Positions 34,059 through 45,048 of a DNA stretch of 64,000 nt are shown piece by piece. A model generated the notes under the pieces. It searched no databases. It was not told where the DNA came from and saw only the letters and a program-made list of their open reading frames with translations. Position 1 is the stretch's first letter. Each line of letters starts with the position of its first letter. Made by a program: the position numbers and the translations under genes. This stretch comes from Methylomonas sp. 11b (GTDB lineage Bacteria; Pseudomonadota; Gammaproteobacteria; Methylococcales; Methylomonadaceae), in assembly GCF_000515215.1 (NCBI RefSeq), contig NZ_KI911557.1:2289741-2353740 (forward strand), written 5' to 3'.

Positions 34059-34679
34059 TTACTTAGAATAAAGCTCAACAACCAGCTGTTCGTTGATGTC
34101 AGAGCCTAAATCTACGCGGTCAGGAACAGACTTGAATGTTCCACTCATCTCTTTCGAATTTACTTCAACCCAAACCGGAAAACCATACTGTTCAGTAACG
34201 ACCAGCGAGTCTTTAATGCGTTGTTGGCTCTTAGCTTTTTCTCTAATCTTAATTACGTCGCCGGCAGCAACTTGGTAAGAAGGGATATTAATTAACCTAT
34301 CATTTACCAAAATCGCTTTGTGAGAGACTAACTGCCTAGCTTCCGCTCGAGTAGCAGCGTAGCCCATCCGGTAAACAACGTTATCCAAACGAGACTCTAA
34401 AAAATCGAGCAGGTTCTGGCCGGTAGCACCCTTTTGTAGATCTGCAGCTTTGTAATAGTTTCGGAACTGTTTTTCTAACACTCCGTATATGCGACGCAAG
34501 CGCTGTTTGGCGCGGAGCTGCATAGCATAATCAGAATTCCTTGTACGCTTAGCACCATGTTGACCAGGTCTTTGTTCCAATTTACATTTGCTTTCCAGAG
34601 ACTTGCCTCTGCTTTTCAAAAATAAATCAGTACCTTCCCTACGACTCAGCTTGCAAGCAGGACCAAGATATCTTGCCAT
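34059..34679 (-). CDS. rpsD: 30S ribosomal protein S4
   Basis: The 206-residue protein starts [18 protein letters not shown]. It has the S4 core [20 protein letters not shown] and ends VVELYSK. It nucleates 30S assembly on 16S rRNA and in relatives represses the alpha operon by binding its mRNA. It lacks the full zinc-binding cysteine set of the zinc-type S4. Confidence 0.97.
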   Translation of the reverse strand: MARYLGPACKLSRREGTDLFLKSRGKSLESKCKLEQRPGQHGAKRTRNSDYAMQLRAKQRLRRIYGVLEKQFRNYYKAADLQKGATGQNLLDFLESRLDNVVYRMGYAATRAEARQLVSHKAILVNDRLINIPSYQVAAGDVIKIREKAKSQQRIKDSLVVTEQYGFPVWVEVNSKEMSGTFKSVPDRVDLGSDINEQLVVELYSK

Positions 34680-34697
34680 TAAATTTACTCCACTATC

Positions 34698-35087
34698 CTA
34701 AACACGACGTTTTTTGGGTGGGCGACAACCATTATGAGGTATGGGAGTAACGTCCACGATATTTGAAATTTTGAACCCCATACTGTTCAAGGAGCGAACA
34801 GCAGATTCTCTACCAGGGCCAGGCCCTTTTATCATAACATCTAGATTCTTCATGCCATATTCCTGGGCCACGGCTCCAGCTTTCTCAGCAGCTACCTGAG
34901 CTGCGAAAGGCGTGCTTTTGCGCGAGCCACGAAAACCGGATCCGCCAGATGTTGCCCAAGATAACGCGTTACCTTTTCTGTCTGTGATAGTAACGATTGT
35001 ATTGTTAAAGGAAGCGTGGACGTGAACGATACCGTCCGCCACTTCTTTCTTAATACGTTTTTTAACTCGATTCTGGGTTGCCATCAA
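34698..35087 (-). CDS. rpsK: 30S ribosomal protein S11
   Basis: The 129-residue protein has [31 protein letters not shown] and the C-terminal [13 protein letters not shown], all S11 hallmarks. Two adjacent ATG codons could start it (35087 or 35084). It lines the platform near the mRNA exit site. It follows rpsM by 20 bases. Confidence 0.96.
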   Translation of the reverse strand: MMATQNRVKKRIKKEVADGIVHVHASFNNTIVTITDRKGNALSWATSGGSGFRGSRKSTPFAAQVAAEKAGAVAQEYGMKNLDVMIKGPGPGRESAVRSLNSMGFKISNIVDVTPIPHNGCRPPKKRRV

Positions 35088-35107
35088 AAATGCCTATCTA
35101 GATGTAT

Positions 35108-35464
35108 TTATTTAGTAACTGACTTACGCGGACCTTTTCGAGTCCGAGCATTTGTTCTGGTTCTTTGCCCTCTCAATGGCAAGCCACGACGGTGCCTGAT
35201 ACCACGATAGCAACCCAGATCCATTAATCTTTTTATATTCATCGAAACTTCTCTGCGAAGATCACCTTCGACAGTCATCGCTGAAATAACCTTACGTATC
35301 GATTCCACTTGATCCTCGGAAAGGTCTCGAATCTTGACGGTTGGCTGAACCCCAACTTCATCGCAGATATTTCTAGCAGTTTGCCTGCCAATTCCATAGA
35401 TAGCAGTCAACGCTATCTCCGCATGCTTATGGTCAGCCACGTTTATACCGGCAATACGAGCCAT
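35108..35464 (-). CDS. rpsM: 30S ribosomal protein S13
   Basis: The 118-residue protein starts [21 protein letters not shown] and has the C-terminal basic tail [22 protein letters not shown] ([15 protein letters not shown]). S13 contacts P-site tRNA and L5. It is preceded by rpmJ, which lies 76 bases upstream. Confidence 0.97.
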   Translation of the reverse strand: MARIAGINVADHKHAEIALTAIYGIGRQTARNICDEVGVQPTVKIRDLSEDQVESIRKVISAMTVEGDLRREVSMNIKRLMDLGCYRGIRHRRGLPLRGQRTRTNARTRKGPRKSVTK

Positions 35465-35540
35465 TCAAATACTCCAAAAACAGTACTATAAGGTTAAACA
35501 GGGAATTATATCACCCTGCAAAATAAATCACAAAAACAAG

Positions 35541-35654
35541 TTAGCCTTGACGCTGTTTATGCCTGCCATCTTTGCAGATAACCCGCACAACGCCGTTTCT
35601 TTTAATTACTTTACAACTTTTGCATATAGCTTTTATTGAAGCTCGTACTTTCAC
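35541..35654 (-). CDS. rpmJ: 50S ribosomal protein L36
   Basis: Thirty-seven residues from a GTG at 35654 (reads [17 protein letters not shown] and onward) with stop TAA at 35541. The zinc ribbon is C11, C14, C27 and H32, so this is the zinc-binding form. It lies between secY and rpsM, the usual place. The 19-base secY-to-start gap has a GAGGAG-like site (GAGGAGTTTGCC before GTG). Confidence 0.94.
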   Translation of the reverse strand: MKVRASIKAICKSCKVIKRNGVVRVICKDGRHKQRQG

Positions 35655-35672
35655 GGCAAACTCCTCGAATTT

Positions 35673-36998
35673 TTAAGATTTTTTCAAATTAGCTTTTTTC
35701 ATCAAGCCTTCATATTGTTGCGACATCAAATGCGTCTGCATTTGCGAAATAAAGTCCATCACAACAACCACAATAATCAGCAAAGAGGTACCACCAAAAG
35801 AAAACGGCACGTTCCAATAAACAATTAAAAACTCGGGCAACAAACAGATCAGCGTGATGTAAACTGCACCTATCAACGTCAGCCGAGTCATTACCTTATC
35901 GATATAACTGGTGGTATGAGCACCCGGCCTAATACCAGGCAGATAGGCACCTGACTTCTTCAGGTTTTCGGCGGTTTCTTTTGAGTTAAAGACCAGAGCG
36001 GTATAAAAGAAACAAAAGAACACAATGGCCAAAGCATAACACAAAACGTACACTGGCTGACCTGGGGAAAGCACAGACGAAATATCCTGAAGCCATGAAA
36101 AGCCATCGACATTCCCGAACCATCCCGCTATTGTCGCAGGAAATAATATAATGCTCGATGCAAAAATAGGTGGAATCACGCCAGCCATATTTAACTTAAG
36201 GGGCAGAAACGAACTCTGTCCTGAATACACCTTATTGCCTTGCTGTCTCTTTGGATAATTAATTGTTATCCGTCTTTGCCCTCTTTCAACAAAAACCACA
36301 ATACCCGTTACAACTATAGATAACGCGAACAACACAACAATAAACGCACCATTCATTTCACCAGTACGAGCAAGCTCCAGTGTTCCACCGATTGCGGAAG
36401 GCAACCCGGACACGATGCCGGCAAAGATAATTAGCGATATACCATTACCAATTCCCCTCTCCGTAACCTGCTCTCCAAGCCACATTAGGAATATTGTCCC
36501 GGTAACCAACGTTATGGTGGTTATAAGGACAAAACTAACACCTGGCTGGATAACAACAGCTAGCCCACCGGCTGTTTGGTTTTGCAAGGCCACTGAAATA
36601 CCAATCGATTGGAACATGGCCAATACAACGGTACCGTAACGGGTGTACTGAGAAATCTTTCTACGCCCGGACTCACCCTCTTTTTTAAGCTGCTCCATAG
36701 CAGGAATGACTATAGTCATAAGCTGCATAATGATAGAAGCCGAAATGTAAGGCATTATACCTAGCGCAAAGAGGCTCAAACGCATCAAAGCCCCCCCCGA
36801 AAACATGTTAAACATGTTTAGGATGGAACCGGACTGCTGCTCGAACATTATTGATAAGGCTTTTGGATCTATCCCTGGAACAGGGATATGAGCGCCAATT
36901 CTATATACGACAAATGCGCCTAAAACAAACAACAATCTTGACTTGAGCTCACCAAACCGAAATGTGCCTGCAGAAACATCAACTCCTTTAGCACTCAC
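35673..36998 (-). CDS. secY: protein translocase subunit SecY
   Basis: The 441-residue integral membrane protein forms the Sec channel with SecE and SecG. About ten hydrophobic segments alternate with charged loops. Motifs are [13 protein letters not shown] near residue 35, GLPSAIGGT, and [16 protein letters not shown] in the cytoplasmic C4/C5 loops. It directly follows the rplO stop with no gap. It is the membrane gene of the spc cluster, before rpmJ. Confidence 0.97.
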   Translation of the reverse strand: MSAKGVDVSAGTFRFGELKSRLLFVLGAFVVYRIGAHIPVPGIDPKALSIMFEQQSGSILNMFNMFSGGALMRLSLFALGIMPYISASIIMQLMTIVIPAMEQLKKEGESGRRKISQYTRYGTVVLAMFQSIGISVALQNQTAGGLAVVIQPGVSFVLITTITLVTGTIFLMWLGEQVTERGIGNGISLIIFAGIVSGLPSAIGGTLELARTGEMNGAFIVVLFALSIVVTGIVVFVERGQRRITINYPKRQQGNKVYSGQSSFLPLKLNMAGVIPPIFASSIILFPATIAGWFGNVDGFSWLQDISSVLSPGQPVYVLCYALAIVFFCFFYTALVFNSKETAENLKKSGAYLPGIRPGAHTTSYIDKVMTRLTLIGAVYITLICLLPEFLIVYWNVPFSFGGTSLLIIVVVVMDFISQMQTHLMSQQYEGLMKKANLKKS

Positions 36999-37433
36999 TT
37001 AAGCCTCGACTTTGCCACCAGCAGCTTCAATAGTTAATTTTGCACCAGCCGTCACACCGAGTCCTTTTAAAATTAAAGACCTTGAAACAGTTCCAGTATT
37101 CACTACTTTAACTTTTTTCGAAAATGCAGGAATGATGTTATTACTAATCAATAATTGAATATCAACAACATCAGCCTGAAGAACATCAATTTCAGCTAGA
37201 CGAACTTCAGCGGTAAATTTTTTAGTTCTGGAGGTAAAGCCCACTTTAGGAAGTCTCCGCTGTAAGGGCATCTGACCACCCTCAAAGCCGACTTTATGAA
37301 AACCTCCAGACCGCGCCTTTTGACCTTTATGACCTCTACCGCAAGTTTTACCATCAGTAGATCCTATGCCCCGCCCAACGCGTTTCGCTTTTTTTCGTGC
37401 GCCGCATGCAGCTTGTATTGTGTTTAGATACAT
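36999..37433 (-). CDS. rplO: 50S ribosomal protein L15
   Basis: The 144-residue protein has the glycine/lysine-rich N-terminus KRVGRGIGSTDGKTCGRGHKGQKAR (two parts: VGRGIGSTDGKTCGRGHKG) and LPKVGFTSR. It starts one base into the rpmD stop (shared base 37433) and abuts secY. It is a late-assembly protein of the large subunit. Confidence 0.95.
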   Translation of the reverse strand: MYLNTIQAACGARKKAKRVGRGIGSTDGKTCGRGHKGQKARSGGFHKVGFEGGQMPLQRRLPKVGFTSRTKKFTAEVRLAEIDVLQADVVDIQLLISNNIIPAFSKKVKVVNTGTVSRSLILKGLGVTAGAKLTIEAAGGKVEA

Positions 37434-37618
37434 TAAACTTCCTCAACTTTTAGCATGTACGCGATCTTATTGATCATTCCGCGATTTTCAGGCGTATCGA
37501 TAACCTCAACGACCTGCCTTATTCTGCTTAGACCCAATCCTTTCAAACATTGCTGATGACTCTTTAAGCGACCATTTTTACTTTTAGTCATCATTACGCT
37601 TAATTTTTTGCCACTCAT
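37433..37618 (-). CDS. rpmD: 50S ribosomal protein L30
   Basis: The 61-residue protein carries the L30 pattern: a short N-terminal strand [26 protein letters not shown], then [21 protein letters not shown] at the end ([17 protein letters not shown]). It sits between rpsE (6-base gap) and rplO. Confidence 0.93.
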   Translation of the reverse strand: MSGKKLSVMMTKSKNGRLKSHQQCLKGLGLSRIRQVVEVIDTPENRGMINKIAYMLKVEEV

Positions 37619-37624
37619 ATCGTT

Positions 37625-38131
37625 TTACCCTGTTATTTGATCAACAGATAAACCGCGCTTTGCTGCGATTTTCTTAGCATCATGCATTGCGGTCAAACCG
37701 TTAATTGTGGCACGCACAACATTGATCGGGTTACTTGTACCGATACACTTAGCCAGCACATTATGCACGCCAACGACCTCAAATACGGCACGCATAGCGC
37801 CACCCGCGATAATACCGGTACCCTCTGAAGCAGGCTGCATATAAACCTTAGCGGCACCGGTATTCGACATAATTGAATATTGTAAAGTACCTTCTTTTAA
37901 CGCTACTTTTCGCATATTTTTTCTAGCTTGCTCAAGCGACTTTTGAATCGCTACAGGCACTTCCCTCGCCTTGGACACGCCATAACCAACACGCCCGTCG
38001 CCATCGCCAACGACCGTAAGCGCAGCGAAACCAAAAACCCGACCGCCTTTTACTACTTTTGCAACGCGTCTTACTGAAACCAATTTTTCCTGCAATCCGT
38101 CTGTACTACCTTGAGATGGTGCTGTTGCCAT
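37625..38131 (-). CDS. rpsE: 30S ribosomal protein S5
   Basis: The 168-residue protein has the double-stranded RNA binding N-terminal domain ([19 protein letters not shown]) and the C-terminal domain ([18 protein letters not shown]). S5 shapes the decoding centre and mRNA entry. Nine bases separate it from rplR. Confidence 0.96.
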   Translation of the reverse strand: MATAPSQGSTDGLQEKLVSVRRVAKVVKGGRVFGFAALTVVGDGDGRVGYGVSKAREVPVAIQKSLEQARKNMRKVALKEGTLQYSIMSNTGAAKVYMQPASEGTGIIAGGAMRAVFEVVGVHNVLAKCIGTSNPINVVRATINGLTAMHDAKKIAAKRGLSVDQITG

Positions 38132-38140
38132 GCTATTCCC

Positions 38141-38497
38141 CTAAAACTTCAAGCCAGCTTCACGTGCAGCGTCTGCTAACGCTTTTACGCGGCCATGATA
38201 TTTAAAACCAGAGCGATCAAATGCAACCTCTGTTACACCAGCTGCAATAGCTCTTTCAGCAACAATACGCCCCACCTCGGTAGCAGCCTTAATATTACTT
38301 GTATTACTAAGACCAGCCTTTACGTCAGCTTGCAATGTAGACGCCGCCGCAAGAGTAGCCGTGCCGTCAGCACTAAGAACCTGCGCATAAATATGCTGGG
38401 AAGTTCTATGTATGGTAAGTCTATTTACATTTAACTTTTTTATTTTGCAGCGTAGTCTTAACGCCCTTTTTAATCTTGAAGACTTCTTATCCATCAC
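38141..38497 (-). CDS. rplR: 50S ribosomal protein L18
   Basis: The 118-residue protein has the L18 features: basic N-terminus ([15 protein letters not shown]), [20 protein letters not shown] and [24 protein letters not shown]. It binds 5S rRNA with L5. Two adjacent start codons are possible. Confidence 0.95.
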   Translation of the reverse strand: MMDKKSSRLKRALRLRCKIKKLNVNRLTIHRTSQHIYAQVLSADGTATLAAASTLQADVKAGLSNTSNIKAATEVGRIVAERAIAAGVTEVAFDRSGFKYHGRVKALADAAREAGLKF

Positions 38498-38502
38498 TTC
38501 AC

Positions 38503-39036
38503 CTATTTCTTTTTGGCTTCTTTTCTAGCCACGTATTCGTCAGCGATTCTCACACCCTTACCTTTATAAGGCTCGGGCGGACGAAAAGCTCTGATTTCAG
38601 ATGCGACTTGGCCGACTTTCTGTTTATCATTGCTCTTCACATGCAATTCTGTTTGCGTTGGCGCTTCAACAGTTACACCGTCGGGAATTAGATATTCGAC
38701 AGGATTTGAATAACCCAAGGAGAGCGTTAAAAGATTATCTTTAACTTGCGCCCTGTACCCGACTCCAACCAACAACATTTTTTTTACGAAGCCCTCAGAG
38801 ACTCCTTTCACCATGTTGTTAATTGAAGCTCTAGCAGTACCAGCGTGAGCCTTAGCACCTTTCACACTATCGTCCCATTTAACTCTAATTACGTTAGATT
38901 CGATTTCAAGATCAACAGCATCACAAAGATCAAACGCAAGCTGACCTAGTTTACCGTTAACTATCATTTGCTTGCCGTCAACTCTTACATCAACGCCTGA
39001 TGGCAAAGTTATAGGCGCATTAGCTACTCTAGACAT
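38503..39036 (-). CDS. rplF: 50S ribosomal protein L6
   Basis: The 177-residue protein starts [17 protein letters not shown]. It carries the L6 repeat domains and the C-terminal [14 protein letters not shown] motif. It sits near the GTPase-associated region. It follows rpsH by 15 bases. Confidence 0.96.
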   Translation of the reverse strand: MSRVANAPITLPSGVDVRVDGKQMIVNGKLGQLAFDLCDAVDLEIESNVIRVKWDDSVKGAKAHAGTARASINNMVKGVSEGFVKKMLLVGVGYRAQVKDNLLTLSLGYSNPVEYLIPDGVTVEAPTQTELHVKSNDKQKVGQVASEIRAFRPPEPYKGKGVRIADEYVARKEAKKK

Positions 39037-39051
39037 GATATACCTCTTAAA

Positions 39052-39447
39052 TTAGCAGACAGTGCAAATGACTTCGCCGCCGTGCCCTATAGCACGCGCA
39101 GCGCGATCAGTCATCACACCATTAGAGGTTGACACTATAGCTATACCTAAACCACCTAGCACTTTAGGCAACTCGTCTTTAGACTTGTATATTCTAAGAC
39201 CTGGACGGCTAACTCGCTTAACGCTCTCGATAACAGGAACCCCGTTGTAATACTTCAGCTCAACAGTCATTTCTGTATGGCAACCGGTAACTTCAGTTTT
39301 AAAATCGGTAATATATCCCTCTTCTTTCAAAACCTTCGCGATAGCCAGCTTTAGCTTAGATGAAGGGATTTTTACACTTTTTTTGCCAGCAGATTGACCA
39401 TTTCTAATTCTGGTTAGCATATCTGCTATTGGATCTGTCATACTCAT
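39052..39447 (-). CDS. rpsH: 30S ribosomal protein S8
   Basis: The 131-residue protein starts [18 protein letters not shown] and has [17 protein letters not shown] and [13 protein letters not shown]. In relatives S8 binds helix 21 of 16S rRNA and represses the spc operon at an mRNA site near rplE. That site was not searched for here. Confidence 0.97.
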   Translation of the reverse strand: MSMTDPIADMLTRIRNGQSAGKKSVKIPSSKLKLAIAKVLKEEGYITDFKTEVTGCHTEMTVELKYYNGVPVIESVKRVSRPGLRIYKSKDELPKVLGGLGIAIVSTSNGVMTDRAARAIGHGGEVICTVC

Positions 39448-39475
39448 TTTTCAATTCTCCAAAACTTAAACAGAA

Positions 39476-39781
39476 CTACCAGCTAGCCTTTGATAAACCT
39501 GGAACGTCACCACGCATGGTGGCCTCCCTCAATTTATTTCTGCTAAGACCAAATTTTCTGTAATATCCATGCGGGCGCCCCGTCAGATTACATCTATTGC
39601 GCAACCGGGATTTACTGGAGTCTCTGGGTAATTTTTGAAGTTGAATTTGAGCGCTCTCTTTCTCTTCGAAGGAGGCATTCGGAGATCTAATTATTCCCTT
39701 CAATTCGCTTCTTTTTGCCTGATATTTTTTTATCAGTCCTTCGCGCTTTACTTCGCGAGCAATCATTGATTTTTTTGCCAT
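39476..39781 (-). CDS. rpsN: 30S ribosomal protein S14 (long, zinc-free form)
   Basis: The 101-residue protein ([16 protein letters not shown]) has [20 protein letters not shown] and [18 protein letters not shown] at the end. It is the long S14 without the CxxC pairs of the zinc form. It lies between rplE and rpsH. Confidence 0.95.
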   Translation of the reverse strand: MAKKSMIAREVKREGLIKKYQAKRSELKGIIRSPNASFEEKESAQIQLQKLPRDSSKSRLRNRCNLTGRPHGYYRKFGLSRNKLREATMRGDVPGLSKASW

Positions 39782-39792
39782 GTCGATACGCC

Positions 39793-40332
39793 CTAGTTTT
39801 TAAATGGAAAATTGAATAACTTCAACAGCGCTAAACCTTCTTCATCTGTTTTAGCAGTTGTTGTGATACAAATATCCATACCACGGAGCGCATCAATCTT
39901 GTCATAATCTATTTCAGGGAAAATAATTTGCTCTTTAATTCCCATTGAATAGTTACCACGACCGTCGAAACCCTTAGAACTCATACCCCTAAAATCGCGT
40001 ATTCTAGGTATAGAAATGGTAATTAGCCTATCCAGAAATTCATACATTTTATCGGCGCGCAACGTAACCTTGCAACCAATCGGCATGTCGTCGCGAATCT
40101 TAAATCCTGCAATTGATTTTCTAGCCAACGTAATCACAGCTTTCTGCCCTGATATTTTTTCCATATCAGAAACCGCAGATTGCAGAACTTTTTTATCTGC
40201 AATAGCTCCACCAACACCCATATTAAGTGTTATTTTTGTGAGCTTTGGCACTTGCATTATTGTTTTGTAGCCAAATTGCTCCTGCATCGCGGGAACAATT
40301 TCAGTTTTGTATTTACTTTGTAGTCTAGCCAT
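39793..40332 (-). CDS. rplE: 50S ribosomal protein L5
   Basis: The 179-residue protein has [34 protein letters not shown] (in segments) and [19 protein letters not shown]. It binds 5S rRNA and contacts S13. It lies 12 bases after rplX. Confidence 0.97.
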   Translation of the reverse strand: MARLQSKYKTEIVPAMQEQFGYKTIMQVPKLTKITLNMGVGGAIADKKVLQSAVSDMEKISGQKAVITLARKSIAGFKIRDDMPIGCKVTLRADKMYEFLDRLITISIPRIRDFRGMSSKGFDGRGNYSMGIKEQIIFPEIDYDKIDALRGMDICITTTAKTDEEGLALLKLFNFPFKN

Positions 40333-40344
40333 AGCGTTATTACC

Positions 40345-40662
40345 TTAGAGACCAACGTTTTCGTTAGTAGATTTAAAATATCTGACTTTTTTTCCATCAT
40401 CTAGAATTCTAAAACCCACTCTGTCGCCTTTTTTCGTTTTTGGGTTAAATAAGGCAACATTCGAAATGTCGATTGGCATGTTTTTATCAACAATACCACC
40501 AGAAACACCTAGGTTCGGATTACCTCTTTGATGCTTCTTTACTAAGTTAATACCTTCGACTAATAGTTTTTGGTCTTCAAGTACTTTACTTACCTTCCCT
40601 AGCTTACCCTTATCTTTTCCTACTATTACGATGACCTCATCGCCTTGTTTAATCTTTTGCAT
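40345..40662 (-). CDS. rplX: 50S ribosomal protein L24
   Basis: The 105-residue protein has the KOW motif [18 protein letters not shown] at the N-terminus and [16 protein letters not shown]. It is an early assembly protein of the large subunit. Ten bases separate it from rplN. Confidence 0.95.
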   Translation of the reverse strand: MQKIKQGDEVIVIVGKDKGKLGKVSKVLEDQKLLVEGINLVKKHQRGNPNLGVSGGIVDKNMPIDISNVALFNPKTKKGDRVGFRILDDGKKVRYFKSTNENVGL

Positions 40663-40672
40663 CTTTGGACCT

Positions 40673-41041
40673 CTACAATACTTCTGGCGCTAGAGAGATA
40701 ATCTTCATGAATTTATCGCCTCTTAATTCACGAGTAACCGGCCCAAAGATACGAGTACCAATTGGTTGTAGTTGGTTATTTAAAATTACCGCGGCATTGC
40801 CGTCAAAGCGTATAACTGAACCATCAGCCCTACGAACGCCTTTACGAGTCCTTACAACTAATGCGTTATATACGTCGCCTTTTTTAACTCTTGTACGCGG
40901 CATAGCGTCTTTGACGCTTACCTTGATGATGTCACCGATGCCAGCATAGCGGCGGTGCGAACCTCCAAGGACCTTGATACACATGACCTTTTTTGCGCCA
41001 CTGTTATCGGCGACGTCAAGGCTAGTTTGCATCTGAATCAT
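40673..41041 (-). CDS. rplN: 50S ribosomal protein L14
   Basis: The 122-residue protein starts [20 protein letters not shown], contains [11 protein letters not shown] and [13 protein letters not shown], and ends IISLAPEVL. It sits at the subunit interface. It is the first gene of the spc group, after rpsQ. Confidence 0.97.
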   Translation of the reverse strand: MIQMQTSLDVADNSGAKKVMCIKVLGGSHRRYAGIGDIIKVSVKDAMPRTRVKKGDVYNALVVRTRKGVRRADGSVIRFDGNAAVILNNQLQPIGTRIFGPVTRELRGDKFMKIISLAPEVL

Positions 41042-41069
41042 TTTTTAAAATCCCAACTAAAATTATTGA

Positions 41070-41333
41070 TTATCTATTGGCAGTTTCTAATACTTCCAAC
41101 AGTTTGAACGCCTTATTCTTAGAAATAGGACGGCAAGAGGTAATTGAAACCACGTCGCCCTCTTGGCATATATTGTTTTCGTCGTGAACGAGAAGCTTGG
41201 TGGATCGCTTTATATACTTTCCGTATACAGGGTGCTTTACCAGGCGCTCAACCAAAACAGAAGCAGTCTTATCCATTTTATTGCTAACTACCCGACCAGT
41301 TACCTTACGTACAGTATCTAGATTTTCGCTCAT
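41070..41333 (-). CDS. rpsQ: 30S ribosomal protein S17
   Basis: The 87-residue protein has the OB-fold pattern [31 protein letters not shown] and [14 protein letters not shown]. It is a primary 16S rRNA binding protein. Two bases separate it from rpmC. Confidence 0.95.
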   Translation of the reverse strand: MSENLDTVRKVTGRVVSNKMDKTASVLVERLVKHPVYGKYIKRSTKLLVHDENNICQEGDVVSITSCRPISKNKAFKLLEVLETANR

Positions 41334-41335
41334 AT

Positions 41336-41527
41336 CTATACTCTTACCATTTCACTTAGAATAGTATTAATGCGAGCAATATCTCGCCTCACCTGCTTAA
41401 TTTGACTCGGCTTGCTAAGTTGCCCAGTTCCCTTTTGCATTCTCAAGTTGAATTGTTCGCGAGACAACTCCAAAAGACTGGAATTCAACTCTTCTTTTGT
41501 TTTGCTTCTTAAATCTTTCGCTTTCAT
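41336..41527 (-). CDS. rpmC: 50S ribosomal protein L29
   Basis: The 63-residue helical protein starts [21 protein letters not shown], then has [15 protein letters not shown] and [12 protein letters not shown]. It sits beside the exit tunnel. It shares one base with the rplP stop. Confidence 0.94.
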   Translation of the reverse strand: MKAKDLRSKTKEELNSSLLELSREQFNLRMQKGTGQLSKPSQIKQVRRDIARINTILSEMVRV

Positions 41528-41940
41528 TACATTATTGTCCGTGCAGAGAACGTAGTTTTCACAGGCAATTTAGCTGCGGCCAATTCAAAGGCTTCTCTTG
41601 CTAATTCCTCAGAAACACCCTCAATTTCAAACAGCATCGTGCCGGGTTTAATTTGAGCAACCCAGTATTCTACACTACCTTTACCTTTACCCATACGAAC
41701 TTCTAATGGTTTTTTCGTGATAGGCTTGTCTGGAAAAATTCTGATCCAGATTTTACCACCACGCTTTACGTGACGACTAATAGCTCTCCTGGCCGCCTCA
41801 ATTTGGCGGGCGGTCATTCTACCACGGCTAATTGATTTTAAACCATACTCGCCGAAGCTTACTGACGAACCGCGCAACGCCGTACCGTTATTTCTACCGG
41901 TATGTTGTTTGCGGAATTTTGTTCTTTTTGGCTGAAGCAT
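41527..41940 (-). CDS. rplP: 50S ribosomal protein L16
   Basis: The 137-residue protein starts [19 protein letters not shown]. It has [21 protein letters not shown] and [21 protein letters not shown] in segments. It organises the A-site region. The gene follows rpsC by 19 bases. Confidence 0.97.
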   Translation of the reverse strand: MLQPKRTKFRKQHTGRNNGTALRGSSVSFGEYGLKSISRGRMTARQIEAARRAISRHVKRGGKIWIRIFPDKPITKKPLEVRMGKGKGSVEYWVAQIKPGTMLFEIEGVSEELAREAFELAAAKLPVKTTFSARTIM

Positions 41941-41959
41941 CTCTTATATACTCCTTCAA

Positions 41960-42631
41960 CTATTTTTTTGAGTCGGCGTTTAATGACGCTGCATGAGCAT
42001 CCATATCAAACACCTCACCCTTAAATATCCAAACCTTTATACCGATAATTCCATAAGTGGTTTTGGCTTCAGCAGTTCCGTAATCAATATCTGCCCGCAA
42101 AGTATGAAGCGGCACACGGCCTTCGCGATACCATTCCGTTCTAGCAATCTCAGCTCCGTTCAGTCTACCTGCTACGGTGATTTTTATACCCTCAGCACCT
42201 AAACGCATGGTGTTAGTAACAGCTCGCTTCATCGCACGACGGTACATAATCCGTTTTTCAAGCTGTTGAGCTATGCTTTCAGCCACTAAATACGCGTCAA
42301 GTTCTGGCTTGCGAATCTCTTCGACATTTAATTGGACAGGAACTCCCATCATTACAGATATACTCTGCCTTAACACATCTATATCTTCACCTTTCTTACC
42401 TATCACAATCCCAGGACGAGCGGTGTGCACAGTAATATTGGCATTATTCGCAGGACGATTTATTTGCACCCTGCTGACAGATGCGTGAGCTAACTTTTGT
42501 TTGATGTATTCTCTAACCTTCAAATCCTGCAACAGAAACACAGGGTAATTCTGGCTATTTGCATACCATCTCGAAGTCCAATCTTTTACTATCCCGAGAC
42601 GAATCCCAGTGGGATGTACCTTTTGTCCCAT
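41960..42631 (-). CDS. rpsC: 30S ribosomal protein S3
   Basis: The 223-residue protein starts [15 protein letters not shown]. The KH domain carries the GKKGEDID loop, and the C-terminal domain has [21 protein letters not shown] in segments. S3 lines the mRNA entry pore. It follows rplV by 9 bases. Confidence 0.97.
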   Translation of the reverse strand: MGQKVHPTGIRLGIVKDWTSRWYANSQNYPVFLLQDLKVREYIKQKLAHASVSRVQINRPANNANITVHTARPGIVIGKKGEDIDVLRQSISVMMGVPVQLNVEEIRKPELDAYLVAESIAQQLEKRIMYRRAMKRAVTNTMRLGAEGIKITVAGRLNGAEIARTEWYREGRVPLHTLRADIDYGTAEAKTTYGIIGIKVWIFKGEVFDMDAHAASLNADSKK

Positions 42632-42640
42632 TTGCTACCT

Positions 42641-42979
42641 CTATTTCTCTGCTACTTTAATTGTTATGTGACAAGTTCTTTTTAGGATGTGATTCGCACG
42701 CCCTTTCGCCCTTGCGCTAACTCTCTTTAACGTTCTGCCTTCGTTAACGAATATGGTCGAAACCCTTAATTCATCTACATCAGCACTTTCGTTATGTTCT
42801 GCGTTAGCTATTGCCGACTCAAGAACTTTTTTGATTATCGCAGCAGCTTTCTTAGAGCTGAAACTCAGCAAATTCAATGCTTTTTCAACAGGTAACCCGC
42901 GTATTTGATCCCCTACAAGCCGTGCTTTTTGCGCAGAAAGAGGAGCGTTACTTAATTTAGCCGAAACTTCCACATTCAC
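42641..42979 (-). CDS. rplV: 50S ribosomal protein L22
   Basis: The 112-residue protein has [35 protein letters not shown] and the tunnel-lining loop with [18 protein letters not shown]. Its beta-hairpin reaches into the exit tunnel. The gene begins 3 bases after rpsS. Confidence 0.96.
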   Translation of the reverse strand: MNVEVSAKLSNAPLSAQKARLVGDQIRGLPVEKALNLLSFSSKKAAAIIKKVLESAIANAEHNESADVDELRVSTIFVNEGRTLKRVSARAKGRANHILKRTCHITIKVAEK

Positions 42980-42982
42980 TCC

Positions 42983-43255
42983 TTATCTTGATTTCTTGTC
43001 TGCTATATGACCTTTATAAGTCCTTGTAGGCGAGAACTCACCCAGCTTATGCCCGACCATATTTTCTGAAATCAATACCGGCACATGCTGTTTGCCATTA
43101 TGCACGGCAATAGTCAATCCCAGCATATCTGGGCTGATCATTGACCTTCTAGACCAGGTTTTAATCGGTTTCCTATTATTCGCTCTCACCGCTTCCTCTA
43201 CTTTCTTAAGCAAGTGATGATCTATAAATGGACCTTTTTTAATTGAACGTGGCAC
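42983..43255 (-). CDS. rpsS: 30S ribosomal protein S19
   Basis: The 90-residue protein starts [19 protein letters not shown] and has [23 protein letters not shown] in segments and [16 protein letters not shown]. It contacts S13 in the head. It lies 12 bases after rplB. Confidence 0.97.
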   Translation of the reverse strand: MPRSIKKGPFIDHHLLKKVEEAVRANNRKPIKTWSRRSMISPDMLGLTIAVHNGKQHVPVLISENMVGHKLGEFSPTRTYKGHIADKKSR

Positions 43256-43267
43256 GTCAAATACCTC

Positions 43268-44095
43268 TTATTTTTGCTTACGGCGTCTGACAATCATGTT
43301 GTCAGTACGTTTGTTTTTTCGAGTTTTATAGCCTTTTGTCGGCGTTCCCCAAGGAGACACAGGATGTCTACCACCCGATGTTCTACCTTCACCACCACCA
43401 TGTGGATGGTCTACAGGGTTCATCGCTACACCTCTAACAGTAGGTCTGACACCGCGCCATCTTTTTGCACCAGCTTTTCCTAACGAAATAAGATTGTGCT
43501 CAGAGTTGGAGACTTCGCCAACTACACCTCTGCAATCTGACGGGACTTTCCTCATCTCTCCAGAACGAAGCCGGATGGTGACGTATGCGCCATCTTTAGC
43601 AACCAATTGAACAGAGGTTCCTGCGCTTCTTGCAATTTGAGCGCCCTTTCCTGGCTTCAGTTCGATACAATGAATTGTGGTGCCCAAAGGCATATTCCGC
43701 AGAGGCATACAATTTCCAGGCTTAACCGGAGTCGTTTCAGCACTCAATATCTCTTGGCCTATCTCGATGCCTTTTGGCGCAATTATATATTTGCGCTCGC
43801 CATCTTTAAAAAGAATCAGCGCTATATTCGCAGTTCTGTTCGGATCGTATTCAATACGCTCAACTAGCGCGGGAATATCGGTTTTGTCGCGTTTAAAGTC
43901 TACTATCCGATAGAATTTTTTGTGTCCACCGCCAATATGGCGAGTCGTTATTCTACCTAGATTGTTACGACCACCGGTATTGTTCTTTTTGTCAAGTAGT
44001 TGTGCAAATGGCTTACCCTTATGCAAATCATTATTTTGTACACGCACTACAAACCGAGAACCCGGAGATGTCGGTTTTGATTTTAGAATAGCCAT
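43268..44095 (-). CDS. rplB: 50S ribosomal protein L2
   Basis: The 275-residue protein has the peptidyl transferase-proximal segment [20 protein letters not shown] and the basic C-terminus with [16 protein letters not shown]. It is needed for subunit joining. It follows rplW by 33 bases. Confidence 0.97.
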   Translation of the reverse strand: MAILKSKPTSPGSRFVVRVQNNDLHKGKPFAQLLDKKNNTGGRNNLGRITTRHIGGGHKKFYRIVDFKRDKTDIPALVERIEYDPNRTANIALILFKDGERKYIIAPKGIEIGQEILSAETTPVKPGNCMPLRNMPLGTTIHCIELKPGKGAQIARSAGTSVQLVAKDGAYVTIRLRSGEMRKVPSDCRGVVGEVSNSEHNLISLGKAGAKRWRGVRPTVRGVAMNPVDHPHGGGEGRTSGGRHPVSPWGTPTKGYKTRKNKRTDNMIVRRRKQK

Positions 44096-44128
44096 GCTCT
44101 TCTACCGCTCCTTATTTGCTTTAAAGTA

Positions 44129-44428
44129 TTATGCTGTCGCTAATTCAATGTTATGACCGGGCTGAAGCTTAACATAAGCTTTTTTCCAGTCGGATCGCTT
44201 ACCCAATGTACGTCCGAATCGTTTAATTTTTCCTTTAACATTCAGAACACGAACGGCAGCTACTTCAACACCAAACATCAATTCAACTGCATTTTTAATC
44301 TGCAATTTAGTTGCAGACTTTTTTACTTTGAATACAAACTGATTACTTTGGTCAGCAGCGTTGGAGCTTTTCTCCGACACAATTGGCGCATACAGAACGC
44401 TTGCTAGTTTGATTTTTTCAATGCTCAT
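44129..44428 (-). CDS. rplW: 50S ribosomal protein L23
   Basis: The 99-residue protein has LYAPIVSEKSSNA, the VEVAAVRVLNVKGKIKRFGR loop and the DWKKAYVKLQPGH end. It docks trigger factor and SRP at the tunnel exit. It overlaps the rplD stop by 4 bases. Confidence 0.96.
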   Translation of the reverse strand: MSIEKIKLASVLYAPIVSEKSSNAADQSNQFVFKVKKSATKLQIKNAVELMFGVEVAAVRVLNVKGKIKRFGRTLGKRSDWKKAYVKLQPGHNIELATA

Positions 44429-45045
44429 GCCAAACGCTCCTCAATCTGTTTCAGCGCTGCTGCTGTCGCAATTACCTTATCCGCAGAAACCAAGGACACT
44501 GGGTCCACACTACTTGGAGTAACTACGGCTATATAAGGGATGTTTCTAGCCGCCAGAATTAAATTTTCATTTAAGTCATCCGCAACCACTAACAATCTTT
44601 TCGCATCGATACCTTTTATCTTGCTCAAAAAGTCTTTTGTTTTTGGTGTTGCCGGCGTTATGTCGTTGCATACGGCCAACCTACCCTGTCTCAACAACTC
44701 AGAAAAAATAGACCTAATACCGACCTTATACATCTTCTTGTTCAACTTCTGATCAAAAGATCTTGGTTGAGCTGCAAATGTAACACCGCCTGTACGCCAT
44801 ACCGGGCTCCTGGTTGTTCCTGCGCGCGCACGACCAGTACCTTTTTGACGGAAAGGCTTAGCACCACCACCACTTACCGCCGCGCGGTTTTTTTGGCCTT
44901 TAGTGCCCGCTCTTGCTGCTGAAAGATATTTGGTTACCAGTTGATGCACCAACGTTTCGTTAAAATCCTGTCCGAATACCGCCTCGGAGACATCGAGCGC
45001 CTGTGCTGAATCTTGATTATTGATTGCAGGTATTTGCAAAGTCAT
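44425..45045 (-). CDS. rplD: 50S ribosomal protein L4
   Basis: The 206-residue protein has the tunnel loop with GGGAKPFRQKGTGRARAGTTRSP and WRTGGVTFAAQPRSF in segments. In relatives L4 represses the S10 operon through its leader. No S10 leader was recognised here, where tuf precedes rpsJ closely. Confidence 0.96.
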   Translation of the reverse strand: MTLQIPAINNQDSAQALDVSEAVFGQDFNETLVHQLVTKYLSAARAGTKGQKNRAAVSGGGAKPFRQKGTGRARAGTTRSPVWRTGGVTFAAQPRSFDQKLNKKMYKVGIRSIFSELLRQGRLAVCNDITPATPKTKDFLSKIKGIDAKRLLVVADDLNENLILAARNIPYIAVVTPSSVDPVSLVSADKVIATAAALKQIEERLA

Positions 45046-45048
45046 AAA